A stretch of DNA of 64,000 nucleotides from Mycothermus thermophilus. Taxonomy: Eukaryota; Ascomycota; Sordariomycetes; Sordariales; Chaetomiaceae. The stretch covers positions 746,298 through 810,297 of the forward strand of contig QQBE01000003.1 of assembly GCA_011316235.1 (NCBI GenBank), in the 5' to 3' direction. The position numbers were made by a program, and so were the translations under genes. Within the stretch, counting starts at the first letter, position 1, and every line of letters begins with the position of its first letter. Below are positions 1 to 11,848 of this stretch, piece by piece. The notes beneath the pieces were generated by a model, which was not told the origin of the DNA, did no database searches, and saw nothing but the letters and a program-made list of their open reading frames with translations.

Positions 1-974
1 TTGTTGTCGGCTGCGGGGATGGACGATTTAGGCAAGCGGCGGGTCGCAAACCACTGCGGGAACTTACCTGGGCAGCACGGGCAGAGTTCCTGGACAACAT
101 GGTGGGCAATTGGCACGAAGGAGTCTGGATACGAGCAGACGAAACGGCCGAGCTGGTGGAGGATTATTTTTTTTAAAGGAGGGAAGAGGACGTGCGGAGG
201 CCGAAACGTGGTGTTGTTGCAGGTTGCAAAGAGCAAATGCCGCAGGAAACACCAACCACAAAATGCAAATGCTGAGGCTCCAGGCCGTGCTTTCTGCCTT
301 CCTTGTTGGTCCCAGCGAGGTCTTTGCCCGTCTCCATCTTCCCGGAAGAGTGGGGTCCCCGGGAGCGAAGCCTGCAACGCTAAACCTGGTTGGGCTAGCG
401 CCGTGGGCTGCCGACCTGTGACGTCTGTCCCTGCGCGGGCAGCAGCGGGCAACGACGGTTTCAAGCACCTGAAGGTGCTTTTCTCCAGTGCTGCGTGCGG
501 GACGTTGGCGTCTTATCAGCGGAGCGGAATTTTCCAGTTTGGTCATCACATGAAGTGAACACAACTGACTTCACCAACCTCCGGGTTCCACCTAGCTACT
601 CCGTACGTACCTCAGGGTATTACATATGTGAGTGAACGCCTTGAATAACATTTCAAAAGCCTATTCTCTCTTGATCATCTTGTTTTGCGCTCTCCATCAC
701 GAAACGGTTTGCTCGGCCGGACTGGAGACTCACATGCCAAACCAAACCCACGAAACCCCCGAGCTTGGCAAATCTGATGCCTGCACAAACCAGAGATGCC
801 CACACAAAAATACATAAGAATCGAATTGTGATATTTATGAGGACACTCAGGGGAGTCGGTATGCTCAAGAATTTTTGGCACTTTAAAAGCAACTTGCATG
901 CCAAAGACTAGATTGAGCAACACCAGCATTGTCTCACAAAACGCGAAAAAGAAAGGCATCGCGGCCGGGAATTG
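1..974. other. Intergenic left edge, no gene supported
   Basis: Open frames on both strands (for example 1-558 plus and 64-564 minus) overlap each other and read as low-complexity Arg/Pro/Ser-rich sequence with no recognisable domain. I see no convincing exon. A copy of the recurring 9-mer TACTCCGTA lies at 597-605. The segment may contain promoter or 3' sequence of a gene beyond the window. Confidence 0.5.
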
Positions 975-1074
975 AGCCCGACGTGGGGGTCGAACCCACA
1001 ACCTTGAGATGACAGAGATCTAGAGAAGAACCCTCTTTAAGAGTCTCACGCTCTACCGATTGAGCTAGCCGGGC
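975..1074 (-). tRNA. tRNA-Lys (anticodon CTT) with a 27-base intron
   Basis: Read on the minus strand this folds as a full cloverleaf. The acceptor arms GCCCGGC and GTCGGGC pair over seven positions with one G-U. A D-arm with the A-box TAGCTCAATCGG follows, then an anticodon stem TGAGA/TCTCA enclosing the loop CTCTTAA, and a T-arm with the B-box GGTTCGACCCC. The anticodon CTT decodes AAG (lysine). The spliced length is 73 bases. An intron of 27 bases at 1011-1037 interrupts the loop one base 3' of the anticodon, the standard eukaryotic position for removal by the tRNA splicing endonuclease. The CCA end is not encoded. Confidence 0.95.
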
Positions 1075-1337
1075 CTGGCTAGTTGGAATGGTGGAATTGT
1101 GGCGTCCGGCAAGACCTTTTCTGTGGGAAGCCGGGCAGTGCAGCGACGACAAGCCAATTTGTGGCCGGAGAGTCGGAACGGAGATGGGGACACTTAAGGA
1201 GATGGGGAAACATGGATCAAGGGTGGATATATGGATGAAATACAGCGTGGGAACACAGCATGAAGGTTTCCTTAGAGGTTTGCCTCATCTCTTGGAGCTG
1301 TATGCCTTCACCAACCTGATATTCGACAGGGTGTCGA

Positions 1338-2498
1338 TTACAAGGTTTTGAACTCGGTGTCCCTCCTGAACTTCCAAACACCATCAACGGAAATCAAGTC
1401 ATACCCCAAGACTCCCTCGATCAACGACACCAGCATGGGCGACGTAATGGTGAAGGGGCTTGTGCTCCTCCCATACCCCGACGGGTCCCCAGTCCTCAGG
1501 GTCAATCTGTCAAACATCTCACCCAGCCCAAAGGCACACTGGTGAAGCTTAATGTTCACCGCGGGAGGCTGCCATACCGACGGGTCAGTAACCGAGTCTC
1601 AGCTTCAGGGTCTTCATAGTATCCATGACAAACACCTACATTGCGCGTGTCGTTGTGGTTGGTCCGGCACCACTTCCTGAGGTACTCGGCAAGCACCGTG
1701 AGCGTCGGGCTGTGGCTGCACTGCAGCTCGATCATGTCACCCCCGTGGCTTAACGTCAAGTAGTAGGGCGGCTTGAGCAGCAAGTCATCCGGCCTCGGGA
1801 GGGATGCCACATTGGGCAGGAACTCGACCTTATTCCGTGCCGCCGCCAGGCTGGGAGGACCACGGATCACCACTTCAGCCTGGCCAGTCTTCCCCGGAAC
1901 GACGTCGACTCCCTCCCAATCATCCGCGACCTTGCTCTCCGCCGCCGGCGTCGCCGTCTGGGGTTTCTTGGGCTGTTCAAAGCACGCGAGCAGCCCACCC
2001 CTGAACGCAGGGAACAGCTCAGCGGGTTGGAGGACCCGTCTCTTGGGCAAGGTGATCACGAAGCCCTTCCGCTCCTCGGACCATGATGTACTGGCTTGCT
2101 GGCCCGGGGAGGAGGCGACCTCGACATAGGCGCGCAGCCGGACAGGAACCTTCTCGAGCACCTGTTCGGTCCAGGCCTCGTTGGCCGAGTCGTCGAGAAG
2201 CTCAAACATGCTCTTGGCCCAGACTTGCACACACCCTGCCACCACTATTACAAGGTTGGCCTTATCCTCATAGAAGGGGTCGAGCTCGGCCACCAGGAGA
2301 GGCCACTCCGGGTCGATGGCCACCTCATGGCCTAGCAGCTTCTGGAGACTGTGTAGGGCATTTTGGAGGGGACTGTCTGCCTTGGTCCAGTTGTCCCGGA
2401 TTGCGACTTGGGCCTTGAGCGGTCTGTGAGGACCAACGGTCAGTATCGCCAAGGATAAAATATGTGAGAGAGGGAGTTGCTGCCTACAGGGACGGCAT
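1338..2498 (-). CDS. Unrecognised protein, three-exon model
   Basis: The core frame (about 1578-2423) is clearly coding in style, but I recognise no family. The best 5' model is an 11-base first exon (2488-2498, ATG at 2498) joined over a 64-base intron (2424-2487; donor GTAGGC, branch-like ACTGAC, acceptor CACAG). This is the only frame that gives an ATG with matching phase. At the 3' end there are two options. Without another intron the frame stops at TGA 1556-1558, giving 292 residues. With a 71-base intron (1507-1577, donor GTATGG, acceptor GACAG) it continues in phase to TAA at 1338, giving 341 residues. The extra C-terminus has a well-formed globular composition ending in DTEFKTL, so I favour it, although the branch point is weak. 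No signal peptide or membrane segment is seen. The function is unknown. Confidence 0.6.
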
Positions 2499-3521
2499 GA
2501 TTGGAAACGGAATCTGCCTTTGCGGGGCGGGATAGTGTTCGGTGGTCGGACGAGTTCAGGGGGAGCACACAGAGGCGTCGGTTGAGGAGCGCACAACAAG
2601 CACCGGTCCGTGATCTCTCACACACCTGCGGCCTGCGCGCATCTCGTCCCTTTAATCTGGCTCACCCCTGCCATGGTATCCAGGTGTCATGGACCGCACG
2701 CCAGGCCGCTGTGCAGCCTATTAATCCCTGAATTTGGGTTCGCGAGGCGCAGAGCTGAAGGCGGGGGCATCTCTTGGCAGGGGAACGAAACCGCCTCGCA
2801 AGGCGGACTTTATGTGAATGAATCTCGGTTCCCTGCACGGAATGTCAAGACGGCATCAAGGTTTGAATCTGATTTTTGAGGTAGAGTGTCATTGCTTGGG
2901 TTGTCAACCTTGTTGACTTCAGTTTCAACAGGGGTTCTGCTGATCTTGACACACACCGTTGACACCGTTGATCGCGTTGACAGCGGAGGTTTCCGTCTCG
3001 GCTCCCTTTTGCTTTGCAAGCCACATCCTACACCATCCCATCCTCGCTCATTCTTCCTGCAGCTTTGCTGTGCAAGTCTCAGGGCTGGATCTCCACCTCC
3101 GCAGCGGTGAGCCGCTTTGGCATTCGCCCAATCCTTCGCCGAGAGAACGAGGCAGGCAACTCTTCTCTCGAGCGTCATGATGCGGGAATATCCGCTTGGG
3201 ATTGCCTGCCTAGTCAAGCGTCGCGGGGGCCAAAGTGAAGGAGACGGCTCCAAATCGCAGGCATCCACGGTTCCTTGGAGATGATCTAGGATTGTACCTG
3301 TTCATGTCTGGATAATGCGATAGACCGTATAGCTTGCCTGAGGTTGACATAGTTAGCACGGTGGCTGGAACTCGTGTATATAAGGGGGACGATCAGTTGT
3401 TGAGAGATCCTCCAACATCCATCCAACAAGTCCTTATCCACCAGTCTCTGATCACCAATCCAATCTCTTCAACGCTCATCTACACCAACCAAGCTCTTCA
3501 CTTCAGCCTCTAGTCATCAAA
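2499..3521. other. Intergenic, divergent promoters
   Basis: This lies between the starts of the minus-strand gene at 2498 and the plus-strand gene at 3522, so it should hold two promoters. The right part is pyrimidine-rich and contains a TATA box at 3377. A run of Thr/Val-rich codons near 2890-3000 includes the imperfect repeats GTTGACACCGTTGA and GTTGACA, but no supportable gene. Confidence 0.5.
3377..3384 (+). promoter_or_regulatory. TATA box upstream of the duplicated-module gene
   Basis: TATATAAG lies 138 bases before the ATG at 3522. It is followed by an A/C/T-rich leader with CATC, CAACC and CTCTTCA runs, typical of well-expressed fungal genes. Confidence 0.6.
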
Positions 3522-4578
3522 ATGGCCCGCCTTCCTCCCGCCGAGAAGCTCCCTCTTGCGCTCCGCAAGAACGGTGAGTCTACATCTTGCAACTCTTATG
3601 CTCTGACAGGCCATGTCTAACCTCTACCAGTTCGTGACGAGTGGGATGCCAACAAGGCCGACCTTGAGGGTCAGCTCACGGAGCTCCTGGGCACCCAATG
3701 GACCGTCGAGGTTGATCCTCTTGCCCTGTGGCCCTACCACGACGATGGCTGGGCCAAGGAGAACCTGGGCAGCTGCATTAAGGCGTATGCGACAGAGATC
3801 TCCCGAGACCACCCAGATAAGATCACTAACCTCTCCATTCAGCTACGTCAACGGCGCCATCTACCAGCTCAAGTACCAGACCGACAAGCACGGCGACTCC
3901 CTCAAGAACGAGATCAACACCCTCGCCTCGGCCCACGTCCTGACCATCGAATTCGACGAGGAGGGCAAGGTCAGCTCGGGCGGCGGCGGCGTCGACATCA
4001 AGGACGGCAAGCTCGTCATCCTCTTCACCGAGGGCAACTTGGGCGTCAACACCGACTACTGCCTCGAGGACGCCAAGCTGGTCAAGGCGCTCAACGACGC
4101 CCCGCCGACCGACGAGCTCAAGTACTCGTTCCTGGTCCGCAAGGGCATCCGCGAGGACTGGGACGCCAAGATTGGCGAGGTGCGCGACAAGATCGCCGCG
4201 ATGCTCGGCAAGTCCGCCGACGAGGTCGTCCTCGAGCCCAACTTTGACGCCGTCTTTGAGCGCCTGACCCGCGCGACCGAGAACAAGGAGTACGTTTCCG
4301 TAGAGGACTGGCAGCGCAACCTTGCGTCCTTCATCTTTGGCTACTTTGACGCCCTGCGCAGCGAGCTGGAGAAGCTCAAGGTGGGCGAGGACGAGCTCGT
4401 CACCGAGGGCCTTCTGGAGGCTGTCGAGAAGAACACGTACGCCTTCCGCCTGGTTGAGTCGCTCGACACGTATAACGATGTGAAGATCGAGGACGGCGTT
4501 CTGTATCTGGAGACTACCCCCGAGAATTTCGGCGTGAACCAGGGCGACATTGCCAACAAGCTGATGGATAGGCTTTAA
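3522..4578 (+). CDS. Unrecognised protein with two copies of one module
   Basis: Exons are 3522-3573, 3631-3784 and 3843-4578 (donors GTGAGT and GTATGC, branch-like CACTAAC before the second acceptor), giving 313 residues. The protein is acidic and probably cytosolic; there is no signal peptide or membrane helix. By eye the two halves are homologous. Residues about 14-45 (LRKNVRDEWDANK...) match about 154-190 (VRKGIREDWDAKI...). Residues about 115-140 (DIKDGKLVIL...NLGVNTD) match the C-terminus (KIEDGVLYLE...NFGVNQGD). I do not recognise a named domain. The TATA box and leader suggest strong expression. The 3' end converges with the kinase gene 526 bases away. The gene call is strong; the function is unknown. 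Confidence 0.88.
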
Positions 4579-5104
4579 GGGGCTACAGAGGGTGGCGGAA
4601 GACTGGGATCTTCGAGGAGAGTCCTGGGGGACCAGGAAGGTATAGCTGAAGTCATGGATTGAGCAGAGGAATCAATGTGTGTTAGGTAGTATAGCTACCA
4701 TGTCTCAAATGAATATCTTTGGGCTTGCGGTCATCTTGGCATTGCCCTTCATGGCATTTTGTGGATTAGTCAGTAAGACGAAACTGGAGACATCGACACG
4801 ATGCTTGGCATAAGATCAAACAACTCAGTTGTGATCTACAGTAAGTCCCCAGTTCGCATGTCCACCGATGCCATGACACTACTCGCTCCTGACGATTGAT
4901 CTCATCATTCAGCGACATCATTGCGTATTATTCTGGACACAATCAATTGATGATACCCATGACTAAACCTCGCAGAACGAACCTCCCAGAGCAAAACAGA
5001 AATCCAGGCCTGCCCTTCATCATAACTGCCACAAGAACCAACACCACAACCCACTGTACCCGCTTTCTAACATCTTCCCCCATGAGCGCCACAGGAAACA
5101 TGAC
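4579..5104. other. Convergent 3' ends
   Basis: The region between two convergent stop codons (TAA at 4576-4578 plus; TGA at 5105-5107 minus) most probably holds both 3' untranslated regions. No further gene is seen. Confidence 0.6.
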
Positions 5105-7381
5105 TCAAGGACCCTCAACAACCTCATCAAGCGGCTCAACCCTGACCAATATCTCCTCCAACACCCCTTCCAAGAAACTATTCACCTCCCCACCCATGCC
5201 CACCGGCTCAGCCTTGTCCAACTGGTCAATCTCCTTACAGATATGCGCCATCTTGTACACGAGCTTCCTAATCCTTTCGTGTGCTGCCTCGGCGCGCTGT
5301 TGTCGCGGGGTCACCGGCGGCGGCGGCTGGCCCGCCGTCGGCCCAAACGCTTGTTGGAGACGGGCCTGGCGCCGCTTAAGCGCTTCTTCGAGCGCGGGGA
5401 AGATGACGTCGTTGAGGGCATCGAGTTCGCCGTTGGGGTTTTGTGGAGCCGGGGAGGGGAAGGACGTCGGGGCGAACGAAGAGGAGGACGGGACACGGTG
5501 GTCAGACGAAGGGTATTGGGGCCTGGGAAGTTCTTTAGAGACGAACTGCTGGAGATGCTGAGGTGAGTAGGGTGGTCGAGGAGACTGGGCCCCAAGAGGG
5601 GATGGGGAGTACGGTGGAGGGTTGGGTTTGTATGGCGGTTGAGCTTGGGGAGGTGGCCTCGAGGTCGTGGGTTGTTGTGTTTGCGGACCGCCACGGAAAG
5701 AAGGAATCTGGGGTATCTTCATGCCCATGCGCGATGAGGCCGTTGAGGGCATTGACGGGCTCGGCTGGATAGTCGGGCCGAGATTCATTGCGCCAATGCC
5801 TTTGTGCAACTGGTCTTGAAGAACGCGATCATAATCGTCGGACGTTTGCGGGGGAAGAGGTGGCACAGGCTTAGATGCGAATGACGACCGGGATGTGTCA
5901 AGGCTGAATGGAGGCTTCTGGGGAGAATTGGGGAGAGGGACCTTGCTCGGCGATGATGGGGTTGAGGAAGGAGGCGGTACAGGTTTTCTCTGCGGTGATC
6001 CCTGTCTCGAGGCTGGCCCTGCCTTGACTGTGTCCGCCTCAGTGCCTTCGGGGGCCAGCTTTGTTGGGCTCGACGGCTCACGCCGCCTATCATCGTAGGC
6101 ATCTGCCGGGTCAAACGATCTCGATGACCTAGCGTTGGTTGCCGAATCTCCCATGGGATTCAGCATACCAGGCCTGTGGACGACGTTCCCGCGGTCGCTG
6201 ACAAGTCGGACGGTGCCAAAGTCCCACATGTCCTCGTTGACAGGATCCCGGTTCTCTTCTTCGCCGCCATCGTCATCGTCCGAGTACCTCTCCTCATCAT
6301 CTTGCTTGTGGGTAACCGCCCAGCGGGCGTAGCGCTCGATCAACTCCGTCAAGCAGCTCGTCTTCTTGGCCCTTCGGACAAACGGGTGTTTGAGCATCTC
6401 CCGAGCAGACGGCCGCTCTTTGGGGTCGCGCTGCAGACAGAGCTCGACAAAGTCCTTGAAAGCCTTGCTAAAGTTCCCCTCTAACCTCGGGGGTGGGTTC
6501 TTGGGGATGAGGAAGAGTACTTTCATGGGATGGATGTCGGCATAGGGGGGCTCGCCGTTGGCCAGCTCCAGGGCCGTGATACCCAGGGACCAGATATCCG
6601 CCTTATGATCATAGCCGCTTTGCTTAATTACCTCGGGTGCCATCCAGAAGGGAGTGCCGACGAAGGTGTTCTTTTTGGTCATGGTGGCTGAGAGCTGGCC
6701 TGACACGCCAAAGTCGGCGAGTTTGACCTGACCGTTGGCCGCCAGGAGGATGTTGGCAGCTGGGAGAGGGTTAGCATGTTGTAACCATAGATACAGGAAG
6801 CGCACTTTGACGTACCCTTGATGTCACGGTGCAACTTCTTGTCAGAGTGAAGATAGTCCAGACCAAGCAGCAGCTCGCGGAGAATGATTGCAATATACTC
6901 TTCACCAATGAGGCCAGGCTTCATGAGATCTGCACAGCTCCCACCGGAGCAGAACTCCATGACTATCCATAGCTCGGAGCCCTTGGCATATGAGCCATAG
7001 TATTTGGTGACATACGGAGACTGGAGCTCGGACAAGATGGCAATTTCTTGAATGATGTCCTCGACTTCATCCTCGGCGCTCTCGATATCAATGATCTTTA
7101 TGGCGACTGCTTGGCCGGTACGCTTATCAACACTGGGGTGACTGTTAGCAAGCGGTCATGAGAAAAGGATCAGGGGAATAGGAGGACCATACCCCTTGTA
7201 GACCTTGCCAAAGCTTCCTCCTCCTGCGGTCAAGACTTGAGTCAGCTCCAGCTTCTAGGTCGGGAAAACCAGGACACCCCAGCGCAGGAGCAGGTACCCC
7301 ACCAATGCAGTATTCCTTGGTGTAGATGGTTTCTGGGTCAATTGACCCTTCGTTGTCGTGGTCCCGGTGATCTTCAGCCAT
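5105..7381 (-). CDS. Ste20/germinal-centre family Ser/Thr kinase (GCKIII-like)
   Basis: Coding exons are 7303-7381, 7193-7223, 6816-7132 and 5105-6759, giving 693 residues. The N-terminal kinase domain (about 20-275) is complete: glycine loop IGGGSFGKVYKG at 26-37, VAIK lysine 49, HRDIKAAN with catalytic Asp140, DFG at 158-160, and the Ste20 activation-loop signature VGTPFWMAPE ending at Glu185. The second exon is only 31 bases and encodes most of the glycine loop. The remaining 400 residues are low-complexity: acidic (about 285-300), then Pro/Ser/Gln-rich, with a short structured C-terminal end. The domain order, kinase first and tail after, matches GCK-type kinases such as MST3/STK25, fungal MST-1 and SepL/Sid1, which act in septation, polarity and Hippo/SIN-like networks. 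Which fungal paralogue this is cannot be settled by eye. The first donor is a weak GTGGGG with GTACCT five bases downstream; only the first keeps the frame. Confidence 0.93.
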
Positions 7382-8763
7382 GCTTCTGGTAGGCAACGCT
7401 GCTCGTGAAGGGACTGGTGTTGGGTGAAGTGATCGATTTGGTATGGTGGATAGCGTGCGCCGTGGACAGTGCTCTGCGCCCAGGGATGGGTCTCGTTGTT
7501 GGATATTCGAGATTGACGAAGTGGAATGTTCGAAGGGCCTTCGATGTTGTCTCTCAAACGGGTGGGCGGATTCAGGGCCGCAGGCGAAGGACGTGTCCGG
7601 GTTGATGCAGGACGAAGAGCCACTGAAGTCGATGTGAGGGGGAAAGCCGGGAGGAATTGGGACTCGGTAAACTCCTGGAAATGAGATTATTCTTAGTACA
7701 ACAGCCCGGTGTATGCGGTGTTGTGTTCTGCGTGACTGTGTCGTCGAAGCATGGCGAATGCTGCTGTGGACGGGGTTGAGGTGTGGTTTACCTTGAGTCG
7801 CCCGAAGCAATGTTGCCGTTCTGCCCCAGCAACAGCTGCCGATATTGAATGTATGTACATACATACCTGTAAGGTACCGTAACACTGTGCTGGCATGCAC
7901 CCCGCGTGTAAGTGAGGCAGAAGCAAGGTGACAACAGTAAGACCAAAACTCAACAGAAGAACAACATTGGATTCCAAAGACCAAATTCACATGAAGGGGA
8001 ACTCGGACCCTGTTCCTTCGCTAGCCTTTGCGTCACCATCCAACGTCGCAGTTGTTTGTTCGGAGTTACTGGATCAGGACACAAGACAAGCGCCATGTGG
8101 GGTTGAACCGAGCAACGGTTTGTTTACGGTCGACGGGCTGGGGTGGGATTGCTTGGACAGCTGGATGCCCCTCCTTCCAGCAAAGTGAAAGCGTCAGGTT
8201 CTCCGATGACAAGACCCAAGGAAACCCCAAGGAAACCTGGCCGCTGTCACAGCGACCTGCATTATCCCAAGCGAATGCACATTTGGACTTTCTCAACCAC
8301 AGCCGAACGAGAGAGATTGGCACTGGACCGGCTGGGGCTGAACTATCTGCCTGGTTTATTGCTTCCCCGCCTCATGCAAGGGCAGCACACAGCGACGCTG
8401 GGGCGCAACCGGGCCGAGCATCCAAGGATCTCCATCATGCATCGGCTCAGCTCCAAGCGCCTCTGTCGCATTCAGCCTCGTCCAACCAGCATCACACGAT
8501 GTTTGAACCCACGAAACTCTCTCCAAGGCACCAGTTCCTTGCATGCCTAAGGTGTACGTACATAATACATTACAATCCTTGAGACTCTTATGCCTTGACT
8601 CTCTGCTGGTTCCGCTGCAGGCCACAGTCCAGAACATTCACCATGATACGTGGAAGGAAAAGAAAAACAAATTTGTGATCAAGTTAAAAGTGCAAAGCAA
8701 GACTAGCCGCCCACTTACCCATCAAATGGGCATCTATCTGTTGTGCCGTGGCCACTCATGCCG

Positions 8764-8796
<33 letters not shown>

Positions 8797-8980
8797 ATTC
8801 TAGTCCGTTGTTTGCAGCAACAAAGCAACGCCCGCCGTTTCCCAGCCCCAACCTGGTCCCAATCCCAATCCAGACGCCGTGACGAGACTCTTGCCATCTC
8901 TTCATCACTCTACGTAGTGTAGAAAAGCTACCTTATCCATCCCCATGCTCCAGCTGCCTCATCCACTTACCCGTGCCCAT
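7382..8980. other. Kinase promoter and leader region with a poly-C tract
   Basis: The kinase start (7381) is at the left and the 3' end of the UBX gene (8981) at the right. A perfect 16-base palindrome (ATGTATGTACATACAT) sits at 7849-7864, and a 33-base C run at 8764-8796. Open frames here are low-complexity and unsupported. Confidence 0.5.
8764..8796. repeat. Poly-C tract, 33 bases
   Basis: There are thirty-three consecutive C residues. It lies about 185 bases downstream of the stop of the minus-strand UBX gene, in its 3' flank. Such runs are unstable and are also common assembly or library artefacts, so the exact length should not be trusted. Confidence 0.9.
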
Positions 8981-10651
8981 TCACTCCGGCTCCACCCACT
9001 CCACCATGACGACAGCATTGGCGAGGCCCGCTTCCTGGATTGTTTCGTCCAAATGCTCAATGAGATCGACACCCTGAGGCATGGTCTTGAGCTCGAACTC
9101 GACGCCCTCCTTGCCTGGCAACGGCTCGGCCTTGAGCCACTCATAAATGCGGGAGACGCGGTCATCAAGACGGAAACGGCGGATGATGCGGCCCGGGGGA
9201 TTGCGGATTTGGATGCGCGTTGTGCCGGCCGGGTCCTTGGGTTCCACGTGCGGCCGGTCCGAAGGTATCCTGGCGAACGCCGACTGCGCTGGTGCTGGCG
9301 CGGGGGCGACTGCAGGTTCGGGCTCAGGCGCGGGAGCCGGTGTGGACGAGATGGTTGGTGTTGAAGTTCCTGTGCTGTCCTTTTCCTTGCCCTTGTCCGT
9401 GAAGGAGCGCGTGAGTTCGTCGGGATCCCGGATGTTGGACGCCGTCGCACCGCCGTTGGCATCGAGGCTGTTTTGAAGAGCAAGCTCGAGCATCTCCTCT
9501 TCCGTCATACGGTCAACGTCAATGGTCCGTGTGGGCCGCTTTGTTTTCACGACCGGATTCTTATGGTTGGCGGACAGGCTGTAGCGGTCAAGGAACTCGG
9601 CCAGCTGCGCATGGAATTCGAGAGCATTCGGGAATGGGGTACCACTGATGACTTTCACCTGTTCGCCGGTGCGCGGGTCGATGATGGAGACATGCGGGTA
9701 GTTGTTCGGGTTCAAGTGGCCTTCGTTGGGGAAGTAGAAGTTGATATAACGATCAGCGGCCATGTCGTCCTTGTCGTATTGGAGGAAGATGAAGTTCTCC
9801 TTGACAAGAGACTTCACGGCCTCGTCCTTCCAAATGTCGCGGTTCAACGCTTGGCAGTTGAAATCGGACATATCTTGCAGGTTGACCAGAATCCACTTCT
9901 TCTGCTCCTTGCCCTCTTCGCGCGCCTCGTCCCAGTCTAGTCGGGCGATTAAATCGTACGGAGGCCGAAACAACTCAGCCAAGCGGGAGCTTCGGCTGGT
10001 TTGTGCGCCTGCGACAGGACCAGGACGAGAGGCCGGATCTGTATCCCAGACGGACTGGGCAAACGGGTTGTTGGGTGGCCGGGCTGCGGGAAGCGCCTGT
10101 TAATCTAAATCCAGGGTTGTGAGCGGGACAGAAGCCTCACCTCTCGCCTGTCGCCTCCGGAATTGCTCCAAAATGGCGGAATGGTCATCATCGCCGTAGG
10201 TTGGGGCAACGAGAGTCTCTGTGGTTCGGGCCAGGGGAGCGCGGACTTCGTCTGCCGGTTGACTCCCGTACAACTCTTCTTGTAGCCTCTTCGCAATGGC
10301 GGCGTCTTCCTCCTCTTGGGCCTGGCGAGCAATAGCGGCGGCCTCTTCGGCGCCATCGTCAACGTCGTTCTCGGTCATGTCGACGTCATCGTCAGAATCG
10401 ATGTGGATGACGCCATGGGCATCCTCGCGGCCGATGCGCGAACGGTTCTGTTGGGTAGAGGGTCTTGCGGACGTCGTCGTGGTCGTGGACGGGCCGGCGT
10501 TGTTGAGAGATCGCTGGAGATCTTCGTCGGTAAACCACAGCTGGACGGCCTGGTTGACATCGAAGCCGGAAAGCTCCAAGATTTGTTCGGCGGCGTGGCG
10601 GGTGGCGCCAGTGATGGCAATGAAGGACTCGATGTCCTGCTCGCTTGCCAT
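8981..10651 (-). CDS. UBA-UAS-UBX protein, Ubx5/UBXN7 type Cdc48 adaptor
   Basis: Exons 10141-10651 and 8981-10083 join over a 57-base intron (donor GTGAGG, acceptor CCGCAG), giving 537 residues. The order of parts is diagnostic: an N-terminal UBA-like helix bundle (about 4-45, with TGATRHAAEQILELSGFDV); an acidic patch; a helical EEDAAIAKRLQEEL stretch near 140; a thioredoxin-like UAS domain (about 205-335); a ubiquitin-interacting motif EEEMLELALQNSL (about 365-377); a Pro/Ala linker; and a C-terminal UBX domain (about 456-535, beginning TTRIQIRNPPG). This is the layout of human UBXN7 and yeast Ubx5, which bind ubiquitylated substrates and, through UBX, the Cdc48/p97 ATPase. It faces ECM29 across a shared intergenic region, so two ubiquitin-proteasome genes are neighbours here. 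Confidence 0.94.
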
Positions 10652-11848
10652 CTTGATAGGCAAGTCAAGAGGTGTCAGGGCGGTGGTCGAGAGTTGGTAG
10701 GAGATTATCTCAGGATGAGGGTGTCCACGTCGTCGCAGAATGGGGTATCGAGCGATGAGACCCAAAGCCTTGCGGACTCGGGTGTGTCGCAGGTTGAAGA
10801 AGGTGTCGGAGGTGCGGGATGTTTAGAGGAGGGGCAAGATGGATACTCCGTATTGATTCTCCGAACGATCTAAACTTGGGCTCGAGCCCCGCGATAACCA
10901 GGGTGGATCACCTAACCAACGCAGCAGGAGCGGCCTGGTCCCTTCAGCATGGAACCTGATCTGGAACCTTGAGTTGTGATGGTTTCCAGGCAGCAAAGAT
11001 CTGCGTGAACAAAGAAGAGGTGGTAATGTCACCCGTTCTAAGAGGGAACTTTAGCCTCACCCTCCAGACTTGATTCGAACCAAAGCTAAAGTGACACTTG
11101 CCTCGCTTGGGCGAGTATTTGGAAGTGACCTTCTGGAGGTTCAGGTGTAGCATCAAATCGAACACAGCCGACCCCCATGTCACCGAAGGTTAGGCGCCAA
11201 CCTGTGACGCAAGATTTCCCAGGTTCCCTCTTGCCTTCAGGCACGCACTTGCACCAGGGTTAGGGTTCAACTCGCCCCTGGGCAGGTTTCCAGGTCTTTC
11301 GCCAACGCTCCCGTCATGACCACGAAAGAGGCTGCCATTTGCTGACGAAAGCCAACCGTTGGAAATGTGAGGTAGATGCTGAAGCTGTGGCCATCACAGA
11401 ATATCATGGAATACATTTTGTGTCATTCGGCGTGGTACTTGTGCGTGAGAACAAGCTGCCTGGATATGGTCTTGCTATTTGATGCCGGATCTTCGCCGCT
11501 GAACCCCAGCCCAGCCCGGACCTTCCAGGCTGATGGATCCTTGAGAAACGCAACTCTCCAAACACTCCAAACAGCAGCATCCAGTGTCAACTTCCAATAG
11601 ACAGTGCTATATGGAGGAAACACTCTGTTGAAACTTCGACTCTGTTGGTACTGAGACACCAATGACCAGGTAAACAAAATTGAAGTTTATCTCCAGTTTC
11701 GAGTGGCCGCTCGACTCAACGCTGCCACCAACCCCTCACCCCACCGGCCACACCTCATCCTCAAGTCACCGACACCCAGCTATCGCAACCTCGCTCTGCT
11801 GGCAGACCAGAACCCCAACACTCGATCCTTCTCAGCTCAACATCAGCT
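10652..11848. other. Divergent intergenic region between UBX gene and ECM29
   Basis: This holds promoters for two divergent proteostasis genes. It contains one TACTCCGTA at 10844-10852 and a telobox-like AGGGTTAGGGTT at 11256-11267. I looked for the yeast proteasome element GGTGGCAAA and did not see it. No gene is supported. Confidence 0.5.

Noticed and set aside
1..564. Long open frames on both strands at the left edge
   Set aside because: They overlap on opposite strands, are Arg/Pro/Ser-rich and show no domain or splice context. GC-rich DNA gives such frames by chance.
7849..7864. 16-base perfect palindrome ATGTATGTACATACAT
   Set aside because: About one such palindrome is expected by chance in 64 kb. 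It is mentioned only as content of the kinase upstream region.
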